The notes: a model not told the origin generated them from the letters alone. DNA of 64,000 nucleotides from Arenicellales bacterium (GCA_028284225.1 JANQSD010000019.1:62001-126000); one strand, 5' to 3'. Shown: positions 29,661-40,557, counted from the stretch's first letter. Translations and numbers: made by a program.

Positions 29661-31514
29661 TCAATATACATCATTATAAGAAGAATCATCTGATCGAATC
29701 GCTCTGAACCACAATTCGGTTAATAAAAAGAATCGAAGTCTGTGAGTTTTATTGATGTCACCGATCTGATTGATCATCAGGTCTAGCTCTTTGGCATTAA
29801 TCATTTTTTCGTCAACTAATAGTGAAGATTTGCGAAGATTTGTGATTGCCTTTTTATTTTCTAAGATGCCTGTTTCAATCAATTCACCAAAGTTAGTTTT
29901 GGAAGTCCGGTTGATTATATGGTCCAGCTTGAACCTTTCTAGACTATTTATCTGAATGCCGCGAAATTTACCTCGTTTTGATAAATATTGAACCGGCAAT
30001 CGCCACATATATTCAATCATTTTTTTATTGTAATAGGGTAAAGTCAGCCCGAGACTGTATCGCAGATATAAATGTCTGCGCAAAAAGTGAAGTCCTTCCG
30101 GTATATTTCTATAATAAACGAGTTTCAGTAACTTTTCGTGCTGAAACAGTTTACATTCTTTTAAAGCCTTTTCATCATCTAAATGGTTTAAGTATTCATC
30201 CGGGATACTGAAATCATGCACAGCAGAGGTTTTTGAAATTTTCCGATAGATCCTTTTTAGCTGTTGCGGTAGCGAAGGTCGAATTCCAAAATTCAGCAGT
30301 TTCGAAAGCTCGCTGAATTTTGCTGTGGAGTTCAGTAAGCTTTTAATAATCTGTAGGAAGTGTCTTTGGCGAATTAAATCAGCATATAGATATTTGAATC
30401 CCCCGAATAAATCATCGCCGTTGAGCCCCGACATCAGCACATTCTGATGATCAGCATGCGCCTGACTGTAAATTGATTCAGGTAAGGCTGCATAAGAGTC
30501 TAAATGTACAATATCTTTAGTGATTAGCCGGGTGTCTAGGTCAGATAAAATGATTTTGTCATCACAGTTAATAAGTTTTCCGTTTATATTTAATATCTTC
30601 AGTGTTTGTCTGACGTATTCACTTTCATCACAACTTTTAAATTTATCAAAAACATAGGAATAGCTGATTAGCTTTTGTCTGAACTCACTATTTGTAGATA
30701 AAATCGCCGCTAACAGACTGGAATCATTGCCACCGCTTAGCATTAATCCAATTTTCTGATCCTTGCCAACTTGCTTTTTGATTTCCCCAGCTAGAATTGA
30801 AATATATTCGTCGGTGTATTGTGATTCGGTTTTTGATTTTTTGGGAATTCGAGTTTGGGTTAGCTTCCAGTAATCTTGTGTCTTGATTTTGTCGTCTTGC
30901 ACTTTGACTACATGGCTCGCAGGGCAATAATTACAATGCTTAAAATAAGTTTGTTCGGGTGTATTGTTGGAATAACGAAAGCATTGATAAAAACGGTTCA
31001 GATTGATGGATTTATCAACCCTGGGTTGATCAAGCAAAGTAGCTAAATCCGAAGCGAAGTATAGATGTTGCCCCGCCCAACTGTAACTGAAGCTACAATA
31101 GCCCAGTGCATCAAGCCCTGCGAGTAGAATTCTGTCATTCCGGTCCCAAATTATGAAAGAAAATTTTCCGTCGAACACATTAGGAAATTGCTCTCCCCAT
31201 TTTAAATAAGCTGAAATAAAGAATTCTTCGTGCTTTGAATCCGGATCTAAATCCAGTTTGTCTGCAAGCTCTGTCTTATTAAACAACTGACAATCTGTTG
31301 CACAAACAAAATCATCATTAACATATATTCGCTCAGATTGATCGGGATATAGTTTTTTGGGGTCATTGACTAGAGTTAGACTAAATCCGTCCTCGGCATG
31401 AGTTGAAATGCAGTTTTCATATTGGGCAAAGATGGTTTTATTAAGCCATTCGATTTGGCGCTGGTGAGCCTGCTCTTTTGACAAATCATGAATGTGTCCA
31501 AAATAAAAGTTCAT
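29661..31514 (-). CDS. asparagine synthase-like protein (possible lasso-type macrolactam cyclase)
   Basis: N-terminal Ntn-like domain starting MNFYFG (no Cys2), FDGKFSFIIWD, LMLSGGNDSSLLAA ATP-PPi motif, LMSGLNGDDLFGGF. Confidence 0.85.
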   Translation of the reverse strand: MNFYFGHIHDLSKEQAHQRQIEWLNKTIFAQYENCISTHAEDGFSLTLVNDPKKLYPDQSERIYVNDDFVCATDCQLFNKTELADKLDLDPDSKHEEFFISAYLKWGEQFPNVFDGKFSFIIWDRNDRILLAGLDALGYCSFSYSWAGQHLYFASDLATLLDQPRVDKSINLNRFYQCFRYSNNTPEQTYFKHCNYCPASHVVKVQDDKIKTQDYWKLTQTRIPKKSKTESQYTDEYISILAGEIKKQVGKDQKIGLMLSGGNDSSLLAAILSTNSEFRQKLISYSYVFDKFKSCDESEYVRQTLKILNINGKLINCDDKIILSDLDTRLITKDIVHLDSYAALPESIYSQAHADHQNVLMSGLNGDDLFGGFKYLYADLIRQRHFLQIIKSLLNSTAKFSELSKLLNFGIRPSLPQQLKRIYRKISKTSAVHDFSIPDEYLNHLDDEKALKECKLFQHEKLLKLVYYRNIPEGLHFLRRHLYLRYSLGLTLPYYNKKMIEYMWRLPVQYLSKRGKFRGIQINSLERFKLDHIINRTSKTNFGELIETGILENKKAITNLRKSSLLVDEKMINAKELDLMINQIGDINKTHRLRFFLLTELWFRAIRSDDSSYNDVY

Positions 31515-31520
31515 CTGTCA

Positions 31521-32912
31521 TCATTGTATTGTTTGAGTCGATAATGGTAATCGGATGGTGACTACTAATCCATGCTCTTCACCATTATTTGCTTTAATTT
31601 CACCTTGATGAACTTCAATAGCCTGCTTACTAATTGCCAGACCCAGCCCTGTGCCGCCGCTTTTTCGGTCACGTGATTTTGATGTTCGATAAAACGGTTC
31701 AAATATTTGTTCTAATTCGTGTTCTGGAACCCCGGGCCCTTTATCAGCCACTGCAATAATGGCTTGATGATTTTCTAAGGCCAGTGAACAAGTGACATTG
31801 GTATCGTTGGCAGAATATTTCAAAGCGTTTCTTAAAACATTCTCTATTGCTCGCATGATCAATGTCTTGTTGGCATAAATGTCTACTCGCGTGTAACTTG
31901 TGTTAAATATGGCTTGTTTGTGCGTGCTTTCGCCCTCAAAGTTAACGTCAGCAATAATCTGCTGAATTAATTCGACCAGATTTATCTGTTGTTTATTAAC
32001 CTGTGATGATTGATTCGTCAGTTTAGAAAAATCAATAATTTCACCGATGAGATCATCAAGCCGGGAGATTTCACGTTCGATGCGGTCAATCTCGGAGGAA
32101 TTCGATGCATCGATCTTTTCTTTGATTAATTCAGAAGCAACTCGCATCCTTGCTAAAGGTGATCTTAGTTCATGGGATATATCACGTAACAGCTCTTCAC
32201 GTTGTTGAAATTGGTTCTTAATTTCATCTGACATTCTGTCAAAATCACTGGCAAGATCAGCTATTTCATCGCTTCTGTTTTTAAACTCAGCGGCCACCTT
32301 ATTATCATAATTACCTTGTTCGACTTGATTGACGGCTGCACGTAATTTAACGATCGGTTTGGAAATATACCGTGCTAAAAAATAACAGATTAATCCACTG
32401 ACTAACAACGCCAGCAACAATCTGAAAGCGGCCCAGCCCGGCGTTCGTTGAAAAGGTTTGAACCAGGGTCGATGGTCAAAGTTATCTGCATGCACTTTTT
32501 TGGGTAGCCATAAGATAAATAAGGTCAGTTGCCGGGCGTCTATTTCGAATGCTTTTGCCTTAATATTAAGTTTCACTCCTCTGGGCTCTGGCCAGTTTCC
32601 GGTATCGAGGTAGTGTTGCAATATTGGTTTAGGAACACGTTTAACAGCAATAACATTATTATGGTCATCGACCAGAAGTATTCCGATACCCCTGGGTAAC
32701 CGTTGATGTTTTAATTCTCTTGCAAATTCACCAATACCCTGTTCATTTAATTCTTGCTCAAATTCTTCAAAATAATGCGCAACAATTTCATCAATATCGT
32801 GAGTATGCCGATTATTATCAGTTAAACGCGAGCTAATAAAATAGGTAGCGGAAATGGTGATTATGGTGGTTAACCAAAACCAGACGAATGTTTTTAAAAA
32901 TAGGCCTTTCAC
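31521..32912 (-). CDS. sensor histidine kinase, CpxA-like
   Basis: HAMP segment, LLRDISHELRSPLARMRVASELI, ENVLRNALKYS, GGTGLGLAISKQAIEVHQGEI. Confidence 0.92.
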   Translation of the reverse strand: MKGLFLKTFVWFWLTTIITISATYFISSRLTDNNRHTHDIDEIVAHYFEEFEQELNEQGIGEFARELKHQRLPRGIGILLVDDHNNVIAVKRVPKPILQHYLDTGNWPEPRGVKLNIKAKAFEIDARQLTLFILWLPKKVHADNFDHRPWFKPFQRTPGWAAFRLLLALLVSGLICYFLARYISKPIVKLRAAVNQVEQGNYDNKVAAEFKNRSDEIADLASDFDRMSDEIKNQFQQREELLRDISHELRSPLARMRVASELIKEKIDASNSSEIDRIEREISRLDDLIGEIIDFSKLTNQSSQVNKQQINLVELIQQIIADVNFEGESTHKQAIFNTSYTRVDIYANKTLIMRAIENVLRNALKYSANDTNVTCSLALENHQAIIAVADKGPGVPEHELEQIFEPFYRTSKSRDRKSGGTGLGLAISKQAIEVHQGEIKANNGEEHGLVVTIRLPLSTQTIQ

Positions 32913-32995
32913 ACTTATAACTCGCTATACCACAGACATTAACACTTAAAATGATTTTGATGTGTAAAGCAGACGTAAAGATAGTGACCTGATTG

Positions 32996-33691
32996 CTATT
33001 GTATATTCCGGGTCAAGTACATATAACCGATGCCTCTGATTGTTTTGATTCGCTGAGTACCATCAGGTTTGGCCGCCAATTTTTTACGAAGATTGCTGAT
33101 ATGCATGTCAATACTGCGGTCATACAGTTCAAGTTTTCTTGAAAGAGCTTGCTCAGTAAGCTTTTGCTTGCTGCAAACTTCACCTGCAAATTTCAAAAGT
33201 ATTGTCAAAATTTCAAACTCAGCCGCAGTCAACTCGGTTTCTACGTCGTTGACAAGTACCTGCCTGGAAGCTGGATGAATAGTGATATCTTCAACTTGAT
33301 AAACTTCAGTCGAATCTGGTTGTTTCTCTGTAATACGTCTGAGAATGGCTTTTATTCTGGCACTTAATTCCCTGGGATTGAAAGGCTTGGATAAATAATC
33401 ATCCGCGCCTAATTCAAGCCCAACGATTTTGTCAACGTCATCACCTCTGGCTGTCAGCATAATGACTGGTAAATCAAAGTTTTCACTGCGCAATTGTTTC
33501 AACGTATCCAGACCATTAAGCTTGGGCATCATAATGTCCATCACAATCAAATCAGGATGTTCGTCACTCAAGCGCTCCAATCCCGCCCGACCATCATTAG
33601 CTATAGTGACTTCAAAGCTTTCACTTTGAAGAAACTCTTTTAATAATTCACAAAGTTCTACGTCATCATCAATGAGAAGAATTTTAGCCAT
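32996..33691 (-). CDS. OmpR-family response regulator, CpxR-like
   Basis: MAKILLIDDDVELCELLKEFLQSESFEV, DIMMPKLNGLDTLKQLR, LGADDYLSKPFNPRELSARIKAILRR, winged-helix RTIRGIGYMY. Confidence 0.93.
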   Translation of the reverse strand: MAKILLIDDDVELCELLKEFLQSESFEVTIANDGRAGLERLSDEHPDLIVMDIMMPKLNGLDTLKQLRSENFDLPVIMLTARGDDVDKIVGLELGADDYLSKPFNPRELSARIKAILRRITEKQPDSTEVYQVEDITIHPASRQVLVNDVETELTAAEFEILTILLKFAGEVCSKQKLTEQALSRKLELYDRSIDMHISNLRKKLAAKPDGTQRIKTIRGIGYMYLTRNIQ

Positions 33692-33743
33692 GAGCCAAGA
33701 TTTATGGATATTCCCAGGCCTGCACGTGGTGCAGGCAAGGATG

Positions 33744-34994
33744 TTAAGTCATTATTTTATCAATGAGTTTGTCAGCAAATTCACTTGTAGATACAGTTGT
33801 TGCGCCGTCCATCTGTCTGGCGAAATCATAAGTGACTGTTTTATCGGCGATGACCTGTGGATAGGCGTTATTAATCAGCTTGGCAGCTTCTTTCCAACCC
33901 ATGTAGTCCAGCATCATGACTCCTGATAATAATAGCGATGACGGATTAACCTTATTCTGGTTCGCATACTTGGGAGCAGTACCGTGGGTGGCTTCGAATA
34001 CAGCAATGTGGTCGGCCACGTTGGCCCCTGGCGCAATACCTACGCCACCAACCTCGGCTGCTAATGCATCGGATAAATAATCACCGTTGAGATTCATGGT
34101 TGCGACCACATCAAATTCTGCCGGTCTGAGTTGCATGAGTTGAAACATGATATCGGCAATACGGTCTTTGATGACGATTTTTCCTTCAGGTAATGTTCCA
34201 TCGTGTTTATCCCAAAGCTCATCCTCAGTGATTAAGACATCGGCAAACTCGTCTTTGGCAAGTTCATAGCCCCAATTACGGAAGGCGCCTTCGGTGAATT
34301 TCATAATATTTCCCTTGTGTACCAGGGTGACGCTTTTGCGATCATTATCGATGGCATAATTAATTGCACTTCTGATCAGGCGTTTTGAGCCAAACGGGCT
34401 AATGGGTTTGATACCCAGTCCGGCATCCTCAAAAAATTCAACACCCATTTCTTCACGTAAAAATTTGGCTAGTTTTTTGTTTTCCTCAGAACCGCTCTCA
34501 TATTCGATGCCGGCGTAAACATCCTCAGTGTTCTCCCGGAAAATCACCATGTCCACATCATCAGCATTTTTTTGTGGCGATGGAACTCCTTGATAATATT
34601 TAACTGGACGCACGCAGGCATACAAATCTAAGTCCTGACGTAAAGAAACGTTAAGCGACCGGAAACCTCCACCGACAGGGGTAGTCAGCGGGCCCTTTAG
34701 TGCAATATACAAGTCTTTAATAGCATCCAGGCTTTCAGCTGGGAAATAATCCCCGCCATAAATACCGGCTGCTTTTTCACCCAGATATAACTCACACCAG
34801 GCAATGTTACGCTTGCCCTGATAGGCTTTTTCCACCGCGCTATTAAGTACTCTCAGTGATGCTGCGGTGATATCCGGGCCAATACCATCACCTTCGATGA
34901 AACCGATAATTGGCTGATCTGGAACCGACAATTTGTTGCCAGATAAGGTGACTTTTTCACCACCTTCAGGAAGTTTGATATGTTCGTAACTCAT
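33744..34994 (-). CDS. icd: NADP-dependent isocitrate dehydrogenase
   Basis: [75 protein letters not shown]. Confidence 0.97.
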   Translation of the reverse strand: MSYEHIKLPEGGEKVTLSGNKLSVPDQPIIGFIEGDGIGPDITAASLRVLNSAVEKAYQGKRNIAWCELYLGEKAAGIYGGDYFPAESLDAIKDLYIALKGPLTTPVGGGFRSLNVSLRQDLDLYACVRPVKYYQGVPSPQKNADDVDMVIFRENTEDVYAGIEYESGSEENKKLAKFLREEMGVEFFEDAGLGIKPISPFGSKRLIRSAINYAIDNDRKSVTLVHKGNIMKFTEGAFRNWGYELAKDEFADVLITEDELWDKHDGTLPEGKIVIKDRIADIMFQLMQLRPAEFDVVATMNLNGDYLSDALAAEVGGVGIAPGANVADHIAVFEATHGTAPKYANQNKVNPSSLLLSGVMMLDYMGWKEAAKLINNAYPQVIADKTVTYDFARQMDGATTVSTSEFADKLIDKIMT

Positions 34995-35082
34995 TTAATC
35001 TCATCCATTGTTGTAGACAGTTGGCGGTAATACGCGGAAATTTCTCCTATATACTGACACCAATCTATAAATATTGTTCAGT

Positions 35083-35225
35083 TAGAACCTTTCTCAAAAT
35101 GCCTGCGCTCGTTAATACGTCGTTAAAAGCTCACTCAAAATGCTCATTTACGCTAAGTAAACTGCGCTTTTTCGCTCACTTTCGCCTCGTCTCAACGTCG
35201 CTCGACTATTTTGAGATAGGTTCTA
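35083..35225. repeat. about 143-bp MITE-like repeat with TAGAACCTxxCTCAAAAT terminal inverted repeats
   Basis: TAGAACCTttCTCAAAAT at 35083 and ATTTTGAGataGGTTCTA ending at 35225; right end identical to 29618-29634. Confidence 0.7.
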
Positions 35226-35348
35226 GTTTAACGCTGAAACCGATTCAGAATAATCACAGTGCGAGCTTGGCAAGATGCTCTGGACATACGATTAATTCTA
35301 CCATTTAATTCTAACTATGTAGCTAAACCAATATTGGGAATTTAAATA

Positions 35349-36896
35349 GTGAGAATAAAAGGTGCTGTAGCAAGCGGGCATCCAAAAACAACTTATGTTG
35401 CCGAAACCGTATTGAAAGCAGGTGGTAATGCCTTTGATGCGGTGGTCGCTGCGTATTTTATGGCTTGTGTAGCAGAACCGGTTTTAGCATCGTTGGGCGG
35501 CGGCGGATTTTTAGTTGCAAAAACAAAAGAGAAAAAACCTTTCTCCCTGGATTTTTTTGTACATACACCGGGATCAAAAAAACCTACCGAGGAGCTGGAT
35601 TTTGAGCAAGTACTGGTTGATTTTGGCAGTGCTACACAAGGTTTCCACATGGGCAACGGCACAGTCGCCGTGCCCGGATGTGTAAAGGGAATTTTTGAAC
35701 TACATCGGCAATTTTGCCGAATACCGATTTCAGAGTTAGTTGCCCCGGCTGTAGAAGCAATTAAACAAGGTGTGCAAATCACCAAGGAACAGGCAGCCAT
35801 TCTGAAGCTGGTGCATCCTATTTATGTCAACCGTCAAAGTGCCAGAGCATTATTTGTAAAATCAGCAGATGGCAGTGTGCTAAAACAAGATCAAATATAT
35901 CAAAATAGTGCACTTGCTGATGTGCTGGAAACCTTGTCGATAGAAGGACAGGAATTTTTTTACAAAGGCGAAATCGCACAAAAAATTGAGCAGTCAGCGA
36001 GTAACAATGGCGGATCGATAACGGCGAGAGATTTAGCTACTTATGAGGTTTTTTATCGCAAGCCTATACAATATTCGCTAAATGCCAGTCAGATTTATCT
36101 CAATCCACCGCCTTCAGCAGGTGGGATGCTGGTCCAGTTTGCCAGTGAATTATTAATGTCGCAAATCCAATCAGTAGAGTCTAGTGCAACATCAACCTAT
36201 TTTGAGCTATTGGCCCGGACTATGGAGCTTACTCAACAAGCAAGAGTTGAGGCGCTAGCAAAGTCAGCTTATCAAGAGCTGGAACAAGGTGTTCTATTCG
36301 AACACGCTAATTTAGCGACATACCGGCAGCAAATTGCAGACCGACAAAAGTCAAACCGCGGTACAACCCATATTTCGGTTGCTGATGCCGAAGGCAATGT
36401 CGTTGCCTTGACTGTTTCAAATGGTGAAGGCTGCGGAGAAATCTTGTCTGATACCGGGATTATGTTGAACAATATGCTGGGCGAGGATGACTTAAACCCG
36501 CTAGGCTTGAATAAATGGGCACCGGATCGTCGTTTGTCTTCAATGATGTGTCCTGGAGTTGCAATTAAACCGGGTCAAGCGATCGCCTTGGGTTCGGGAG
36601 GATCAAATCGGATAAGAACAGCCGTATTACAAGTGCTGCTGAATGAGATGTTACTCAACTTTCCATTAAAGCAAGCGGTGCAAGCGCCCAGGCTGCATTT
36701 CGATGACCAGCTATATCTGGAAGCCGTAGGACTAGATGAAAGCACATTGGCTGTATTAAAAAATAACTACCCTGATATGAAAGTTTTTCCTCAAAGAGAT
36801 TTCTATTTTGGTGGTGTTAATGCGGTTTCAATGTCAACCAATGGTGCTGAAGCAGTAGCTGATCCAAGAAGGGGAGGTTCAGCTGCAATAGTCTAA
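35349..36896 (+). CDS. gamma-glutamyltransferase family protein (GTG start)
   Basis: AVASGHPKTTYVAETVLKAGGNAFDAVVAA, GTTHISVADAEGNVVALT catalytic Thr region, LGSGGSNRIRTAVLQ. Confidence 0.93.
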   Translation: MRIKGAVASGHPKTTYVAETVLKAGGNAFDAVVAAYFMACVAEPVLASLGGGGFLVAKTKEKKPFSLDFFVHTPGSKKPTEELDFEQVLVDFGSATQGFHMGNGTVAVPGCVKGIFELHRQFCRIPISELVAPAVEAIKQGVQITKEQAAILKLVHPIYVNRQSARALFVKSADGSVLKQDQIYQNSALADVLETLSIEGQEFFYKGEIAQKIEQSASNNGGSITARDLATYEVFYRKPIQYSLNASQIYLNPPPSAGGMLVQFASELLMSQIQSVESSATSTYFELLARTMELTQQARVEALAKSAYQELEQGVLFEHANLATYRQQIADRQKSNRGTTHISVADAEGNVVALTVSNGEGCGEILSDTGIMLNNMLGEDDLNPLGLNKWAPDRRLSSMMCPGVAIKPGQAIALGSGGSNRIRTAVLQVLLNEMLLNFPLKQAVQAPRLHFDDQLYLEAVGLDESTLAVLKNNYPDMKVFPQRDFYFGGVNAVSMSTNGAEAVADPRRGGSAAIV

Positions 36897-36902
36897 CTCC
36901 AT

Positions 36903-37886
36903 CTAAAAACTGCCGGTCAACAGCCAGCGTTTCATTCGAAATTTATTATTGCTGGGCCCGGGCCAGGTCAGGCGCGGCACAATCTGCATATCAGGATTGA
37001 AGCTGGATTCAATACGCAGATAGTCAACGGTTGCTATGTTTTTGAAGTATTTATTGGCAAGTTGATGATCTGAAGAGAAATAGCTATCAAACGGGTATGA
37101 AAATGAAATAGGCTGGATTCCGGTCAGCTTAGTTAAACGAGATTGTGAGAGGCTAAGTTCCTGTTCAAAACACTGTTCGGATATATTTTTACGTTTATAG
37201 TGATAATGGCCGTGACTGCCAATTTCATGTCCACAAGCAAGCGCTTGAGTAATGTCGTCTGCAGTCGGGTAGATTGATTCTGCCAAGGTTTGAATCGGTT
37301 TTTGCAGCGATAATTCTTCAATTATTTCAGCAGTAACCTGTTCAATAATGGTGGGGTCGCATTGATCACGAATATCTATAGAGGAGTTTAAGGTGGGAAA
37401 GTTTGTGTGTGTTTTGATCTTGTTGATAAATATGTTTTTGTAATTTTTGTGGCTGAAAATCCAATATAGCGCATGTTCCCAGATTAAATCCTTGCGATTG
37501 ATAAAACCGCTGCATTGAAAAAATACAGCGGGAATAGAATGATGTTTTAAAACCTCTAATCCTTGCTGGTAATTGCATTTAAAGCAATCGTCAAAACAGA
37601 TTACAACACCGATCTTATCCGGGTCTGGAAATGCTCCCTCATGTAATTGCGCCAGCGTATAAAAATTAACAGGCAGGGTTTTCAAATACTGCATCTCTTG
37701 ATCAAAATCTTTAGGGCTTGTTACAGGTGAGCCGCCATGATCCAGAAATACATGCTTGCCGTAATCTTCAATACGGTGATAAAGCAGACAACTGACTTTA
37801 CCTTTGAGCCTGTTGACCCATTTTTGTTCCTCTCCGGGAACAATCAAAGCATAGTCTTTACTGCGGTTTAGAATGCGCTTAAACAT
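36903..37886 (-). CDS. polysaccharide deacetylase family protein
   Basis: LLYHRI, VVICFDDCFKCN, HEIGSHGHYHYKR. Confidence 0.88.
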   Translation of the reverse strand: MFKRILNRSKDYALIVPGEEQKWVNRLKGKVSCLLYHRIEDYGKHVFLDHGGSPVTSPKDFDQEMQYLKTLPVNFYTLAQLHEGAFPDPDKIGVVICFDDCFKCNYQQGLEVLKHHSIPAVFFQCSGFINRKDLIWEHALYWIFSHKNYKNIFINKIKTHTNFPTLNSSIDIRDQCDPTIIEQVTAEIIEELSLQKPIQTLAESIYPTADDITQALACGHEIGSHGHYHYKRKNISEQCFEQELSLSQSRLTKLTGIQPISFSYPFDSYFSSDHQLANKYFKNIATVDYLRIESSFNPDMQIVPRLTWPGPSNNKFRMKRWLLTGSF

Positions 37887-37895
37887 ATTGCGATG

Positions 37896-38762
37896 TCAAC
37901 AAACCCTAAAGTCGCCGACGGTTTTGACCCGTTGATCGACTTCAGCTTTATGCTTTAAATAATCACGAACTAAACCTCTGCTAATCAATGAATTAACCTG
38001 TAGGCGATGATAAGGCCGGTAGCTATAACCAGTACGGTTTAAAAACAGTTTGCCTTTCTCCCACTGTTTAACTCGATCAGCGCTACCGCAAAACAGTCGT
38101 CGACAGGCTTCCAGCATCGCATCTATACCTAATTTAAAACATTTAGCATCAATGATTTCATAATTATCATCCTCATCATACTCGACTTGTGCTGAAATTA
38201 TGATGTCGCCACTGTCTATACCCTTGTCGATATGATGTACCGTGATACCGACAAGTTGCGGCTGTTTTTCCAACAACATATACAAATTGCAGTTACCCCC
38301 ACGGGAGTAAGGTGAGAGTCCGGTATGCAGATTAATAATGCCATAGGGAATATCAGCGATTTGGTCAAGTAAATGGTTTTTTAATAAGTTAGTGCCATTG
38401 ACGCAAATAATATCCGGTGAGTGTTGCTTGATAAAGTCAACCACGGCTTGTTCATTGACATCATCGGTAAATAGTTCAGGAGTATTTTCTCGGTCTATAT
38501 TTTCAGTCTTAAATGTCGCGTTAATGTAGTCTTGTGCACGTTTGTCATGTTCAGCAAGTTTAAATCGCGCATATAGATGCTGGATAGCCTTAATCGGGTG
38601 GGCCAGTTTGCTTACTATACGGTTACTCTGGGGGTTTAGATCAGGATACTCATGCCGAACAACGGCGCATACAGAAAATTCCTTATCCAGTTGATCTATC
38701 ATGTAATCCTGAAACGGACCCTGACAGCACAAGACTAGAATTTTTTTATCCTTTTGGGGCAT
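37896..38762 (-). CDS. formyltransferase family protein
   Basis: ICVNGTNLLKNHLLDQI, YGIINLHTGLSPYSRGGNCN, VGITVHHIDKGIDSGDII. Confidence 0.88.
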   Translation of the reverse strand: MPQKDKKILVLCCQGPFQDYMIDQLDKEFSVCAVVRHEYPDLNPQSNRIVSKLAHPIKAIQHLYARFKLAEHDKRAQDYINATFKTENIDRENTPELFTDDVNEQAVVDFIKQHSPDIICVNGTNLLKNHLLDQIADIPYGIINLHTGLSPYSRGGNCNLYMLLEKQPQLVGITVHHIDKGIDSGDIIISAQVEYDEDDNYEIIDAKCFKLGIDAMLEACRRLFCGSADRVKQWEKGKLFLNRTGYSYRPYHRLQVNSLISRGLVRDYLKHKAEVDQRVKTVGDFRVC

Positions 38763-39723
38763 TTAATAATTTATACCAGGCTTTAAGATTTAGTGGGTTT
38801 TTGGCTAATGCCTTTCTCAAATATGCTTTGCCAAGTTGGGGTTGTTTGAGCAACAAGCAGGAACCCATAAAATACAAAGTGCTTGATTTGTCTGCATTAA
38901 GTATGAATTTATTGGTACTTGGTTTAATTGCTGAGGCCTGTCTGAGAATGGGCTGTTCATCTCCATTGTGGCTGCGAACACGCGCTGACTCGATAATGAT
39001 GTTGTGATATTTTTTTTGGGCGCGGTGATGCATGCCGCTGATTGTATTACTTGATAATAGTGCTTGATAAAGTATTTCATCAATAACTTTAATATCACCT
39101 AAGGTCTTCATGCGCACCCACAAATCCAGATCCTGGGCAAATCGAAATTCCTGGCGATATCCGCCGGCCTGAAAATATGCGGTTTTACTGAACATCGCAC
39201 TGCCATGATGCGACGGTGCGGCAATATCACCATCACTGTAGTCCAATACAGATTTTATGTCATCAGTCTCAGGTTGATGTTGAGAAATCACCACACCATT
39301 TTCATCGACGACTTGGAATTGGCAAAAGACCGCCACCAAATTTGGGTGAGACTGAAAACAGTTGACTTGTTTTTCCAATCGAGTGGGAAAAGAATAGTCT
39401 CCGACGTCCTGTCTGGCAATGTATTTTCCTTTTGCTCTTTCGCAACCGGTAATTAATGATGAGGTCAATCCCTGGTTGTGTTGGTCAAGGATAATGATTC
39501 GATTGTCCTGGTCAGCGCATTTTTGCAATATATCCAGGCTGTTATCGGTGGAACCATCGTTAATAATAATAAATTCGAAATCGCGGTAGCTTTGATTAAC
39601 AACACATTCGATTGTTTTATAAAGCAGGTCTGCGCCATTAAAGACGCTCATGACCACAGAAAGATGGGGATCAGCCGACATTGCACTACTGTTATTGATT
39701 GAAGGTATTTTACCTTCAATCAA
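38746..39723 (-). CDS. GT2-family glycosyltransferase
   Basis: LSVVMSVFNGADLLYKTIECVVNQSYRDFEFIIINDGSTDNSLDIL. Confidence 0.92.
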   Translation of the reverse strand: MIEGKIPSINNSSAMSADPHLSVVMSVFNGADLLYKTIECVVNQSYRDFEFIIINDGSTDNSLDILQKCADQDNRIIILDQHNQGLTSSLITGCERAKGKYIARQDVGDYSFPTRLEKQVNCFQSHPNLVAVFCQFQVVDENGVVISQHQPETDDIKSVLDYSDGDIAAPSHHGSAMFSKTAYFQAGGYRQEFRFAQDLDLWVRMKTLGDIKVIDEILYQALLSSNTISGMHHRAQKKYHNIIIESARVRSHNGDEQPILRQASAIKPSTNKFILNADKSSTLYFMGSCLLLKQPQLGKAYLRKALAKNPLNLKAWYKLLNAPKG

Positions 39724-39756
39724 GATTCTGAGTTAGTGAAGAATGGACGTCAGGCT

Positions 39757-40557
39757 CTAAAGTAACGAGGGCAAACTCTGTTGTTGATAACCTGGTGGAA
39801 TTTTGAAGTAATCAGCGGAGACTAATTCACTATCAATTCCGGTTAAGGTCAATTCAAGCTGGACACCGCCGGATACTGAGAGAATGTAGACAGGTAAACC
39901 GCCGAGTTCGCCAGCACCAAATTCGGGAATGGGGCCCAGACTTTGACCGATAGTTTCGCGTGCGGTTTTCGCTAATCTATCACCGGTTTTATAAAGATTT
40001 TCCAACGTTTCATAATCATTGGGGGAAATATCCAGGCGATTGGATTTAGCTATGCAAACTTCGCTTTCCTTAACATTGTTCACCTGAATTTCGTAGAGTT
40101 CGCAAGAAATTCCAGCGACCCGTCGTTGAATACCGCTATGCACAACTGATTTTTCTTCTGACCGGGGTACCAATGGATTATTAAATGGTAATTCACTTAT
40201 AACACTATCGATTAAATTTTTAATTTGTCCGGCCATTGCTGTGAGTTCCTGCTCATTGACTTTGATATAGCTTTTTTGTTGATGGTCTATCAATGTCAAC
40301 TCACCAGAATTGCTATCAAAAATTGCTTCAGGTTCAATCCGTCCGCCGGTATTGATCACTCTGACCATGCCGTTGGAGACATAGGCGACCCGTTTATCCA
40401 CCTGTGTTGATCCCGAATCACTAATGGTATAGCGAACTACAGTATCGGCCACAACCTGTGAGGCCAGTAAAGAAAATAGAAAGAAAAAGGTTATTTTCTT
40501 AATCATGCATATCCTCGATAATTTCTGTCTACAGTATCTGATCAAATAATTTATCAC
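39757..40557 (-). CDS. hypothetical exported protein
   Basis: Signal-peptide-like N-terminus ITFFFLFSLLASQVVA; long conserved-looking ORF. Confidence 0.6.
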   Translation of the reverse strand: MINYLIRYCRQKLSRICMIKKITFFFLFSLLASQVVADTVVRYTISDSGSTQVDKRVAYVSNGMVRVINTGGRIEPEAIFDSNSGELTLIDHQQKSYIKVNEQELTAMAGQIKNLIDSVISELPFNNPLVPRSEEKSVVHSGIQRRVAGISCELYEIQVNNVKESEVCIAKSNRLDISPNDYETLENLYKTGDRLAKTARETIGQSLGPIPEFGAGELGGLPVYILSVSGGVQLELTLTGIDSELVSADYFKIPPGYQQQSLPSLL

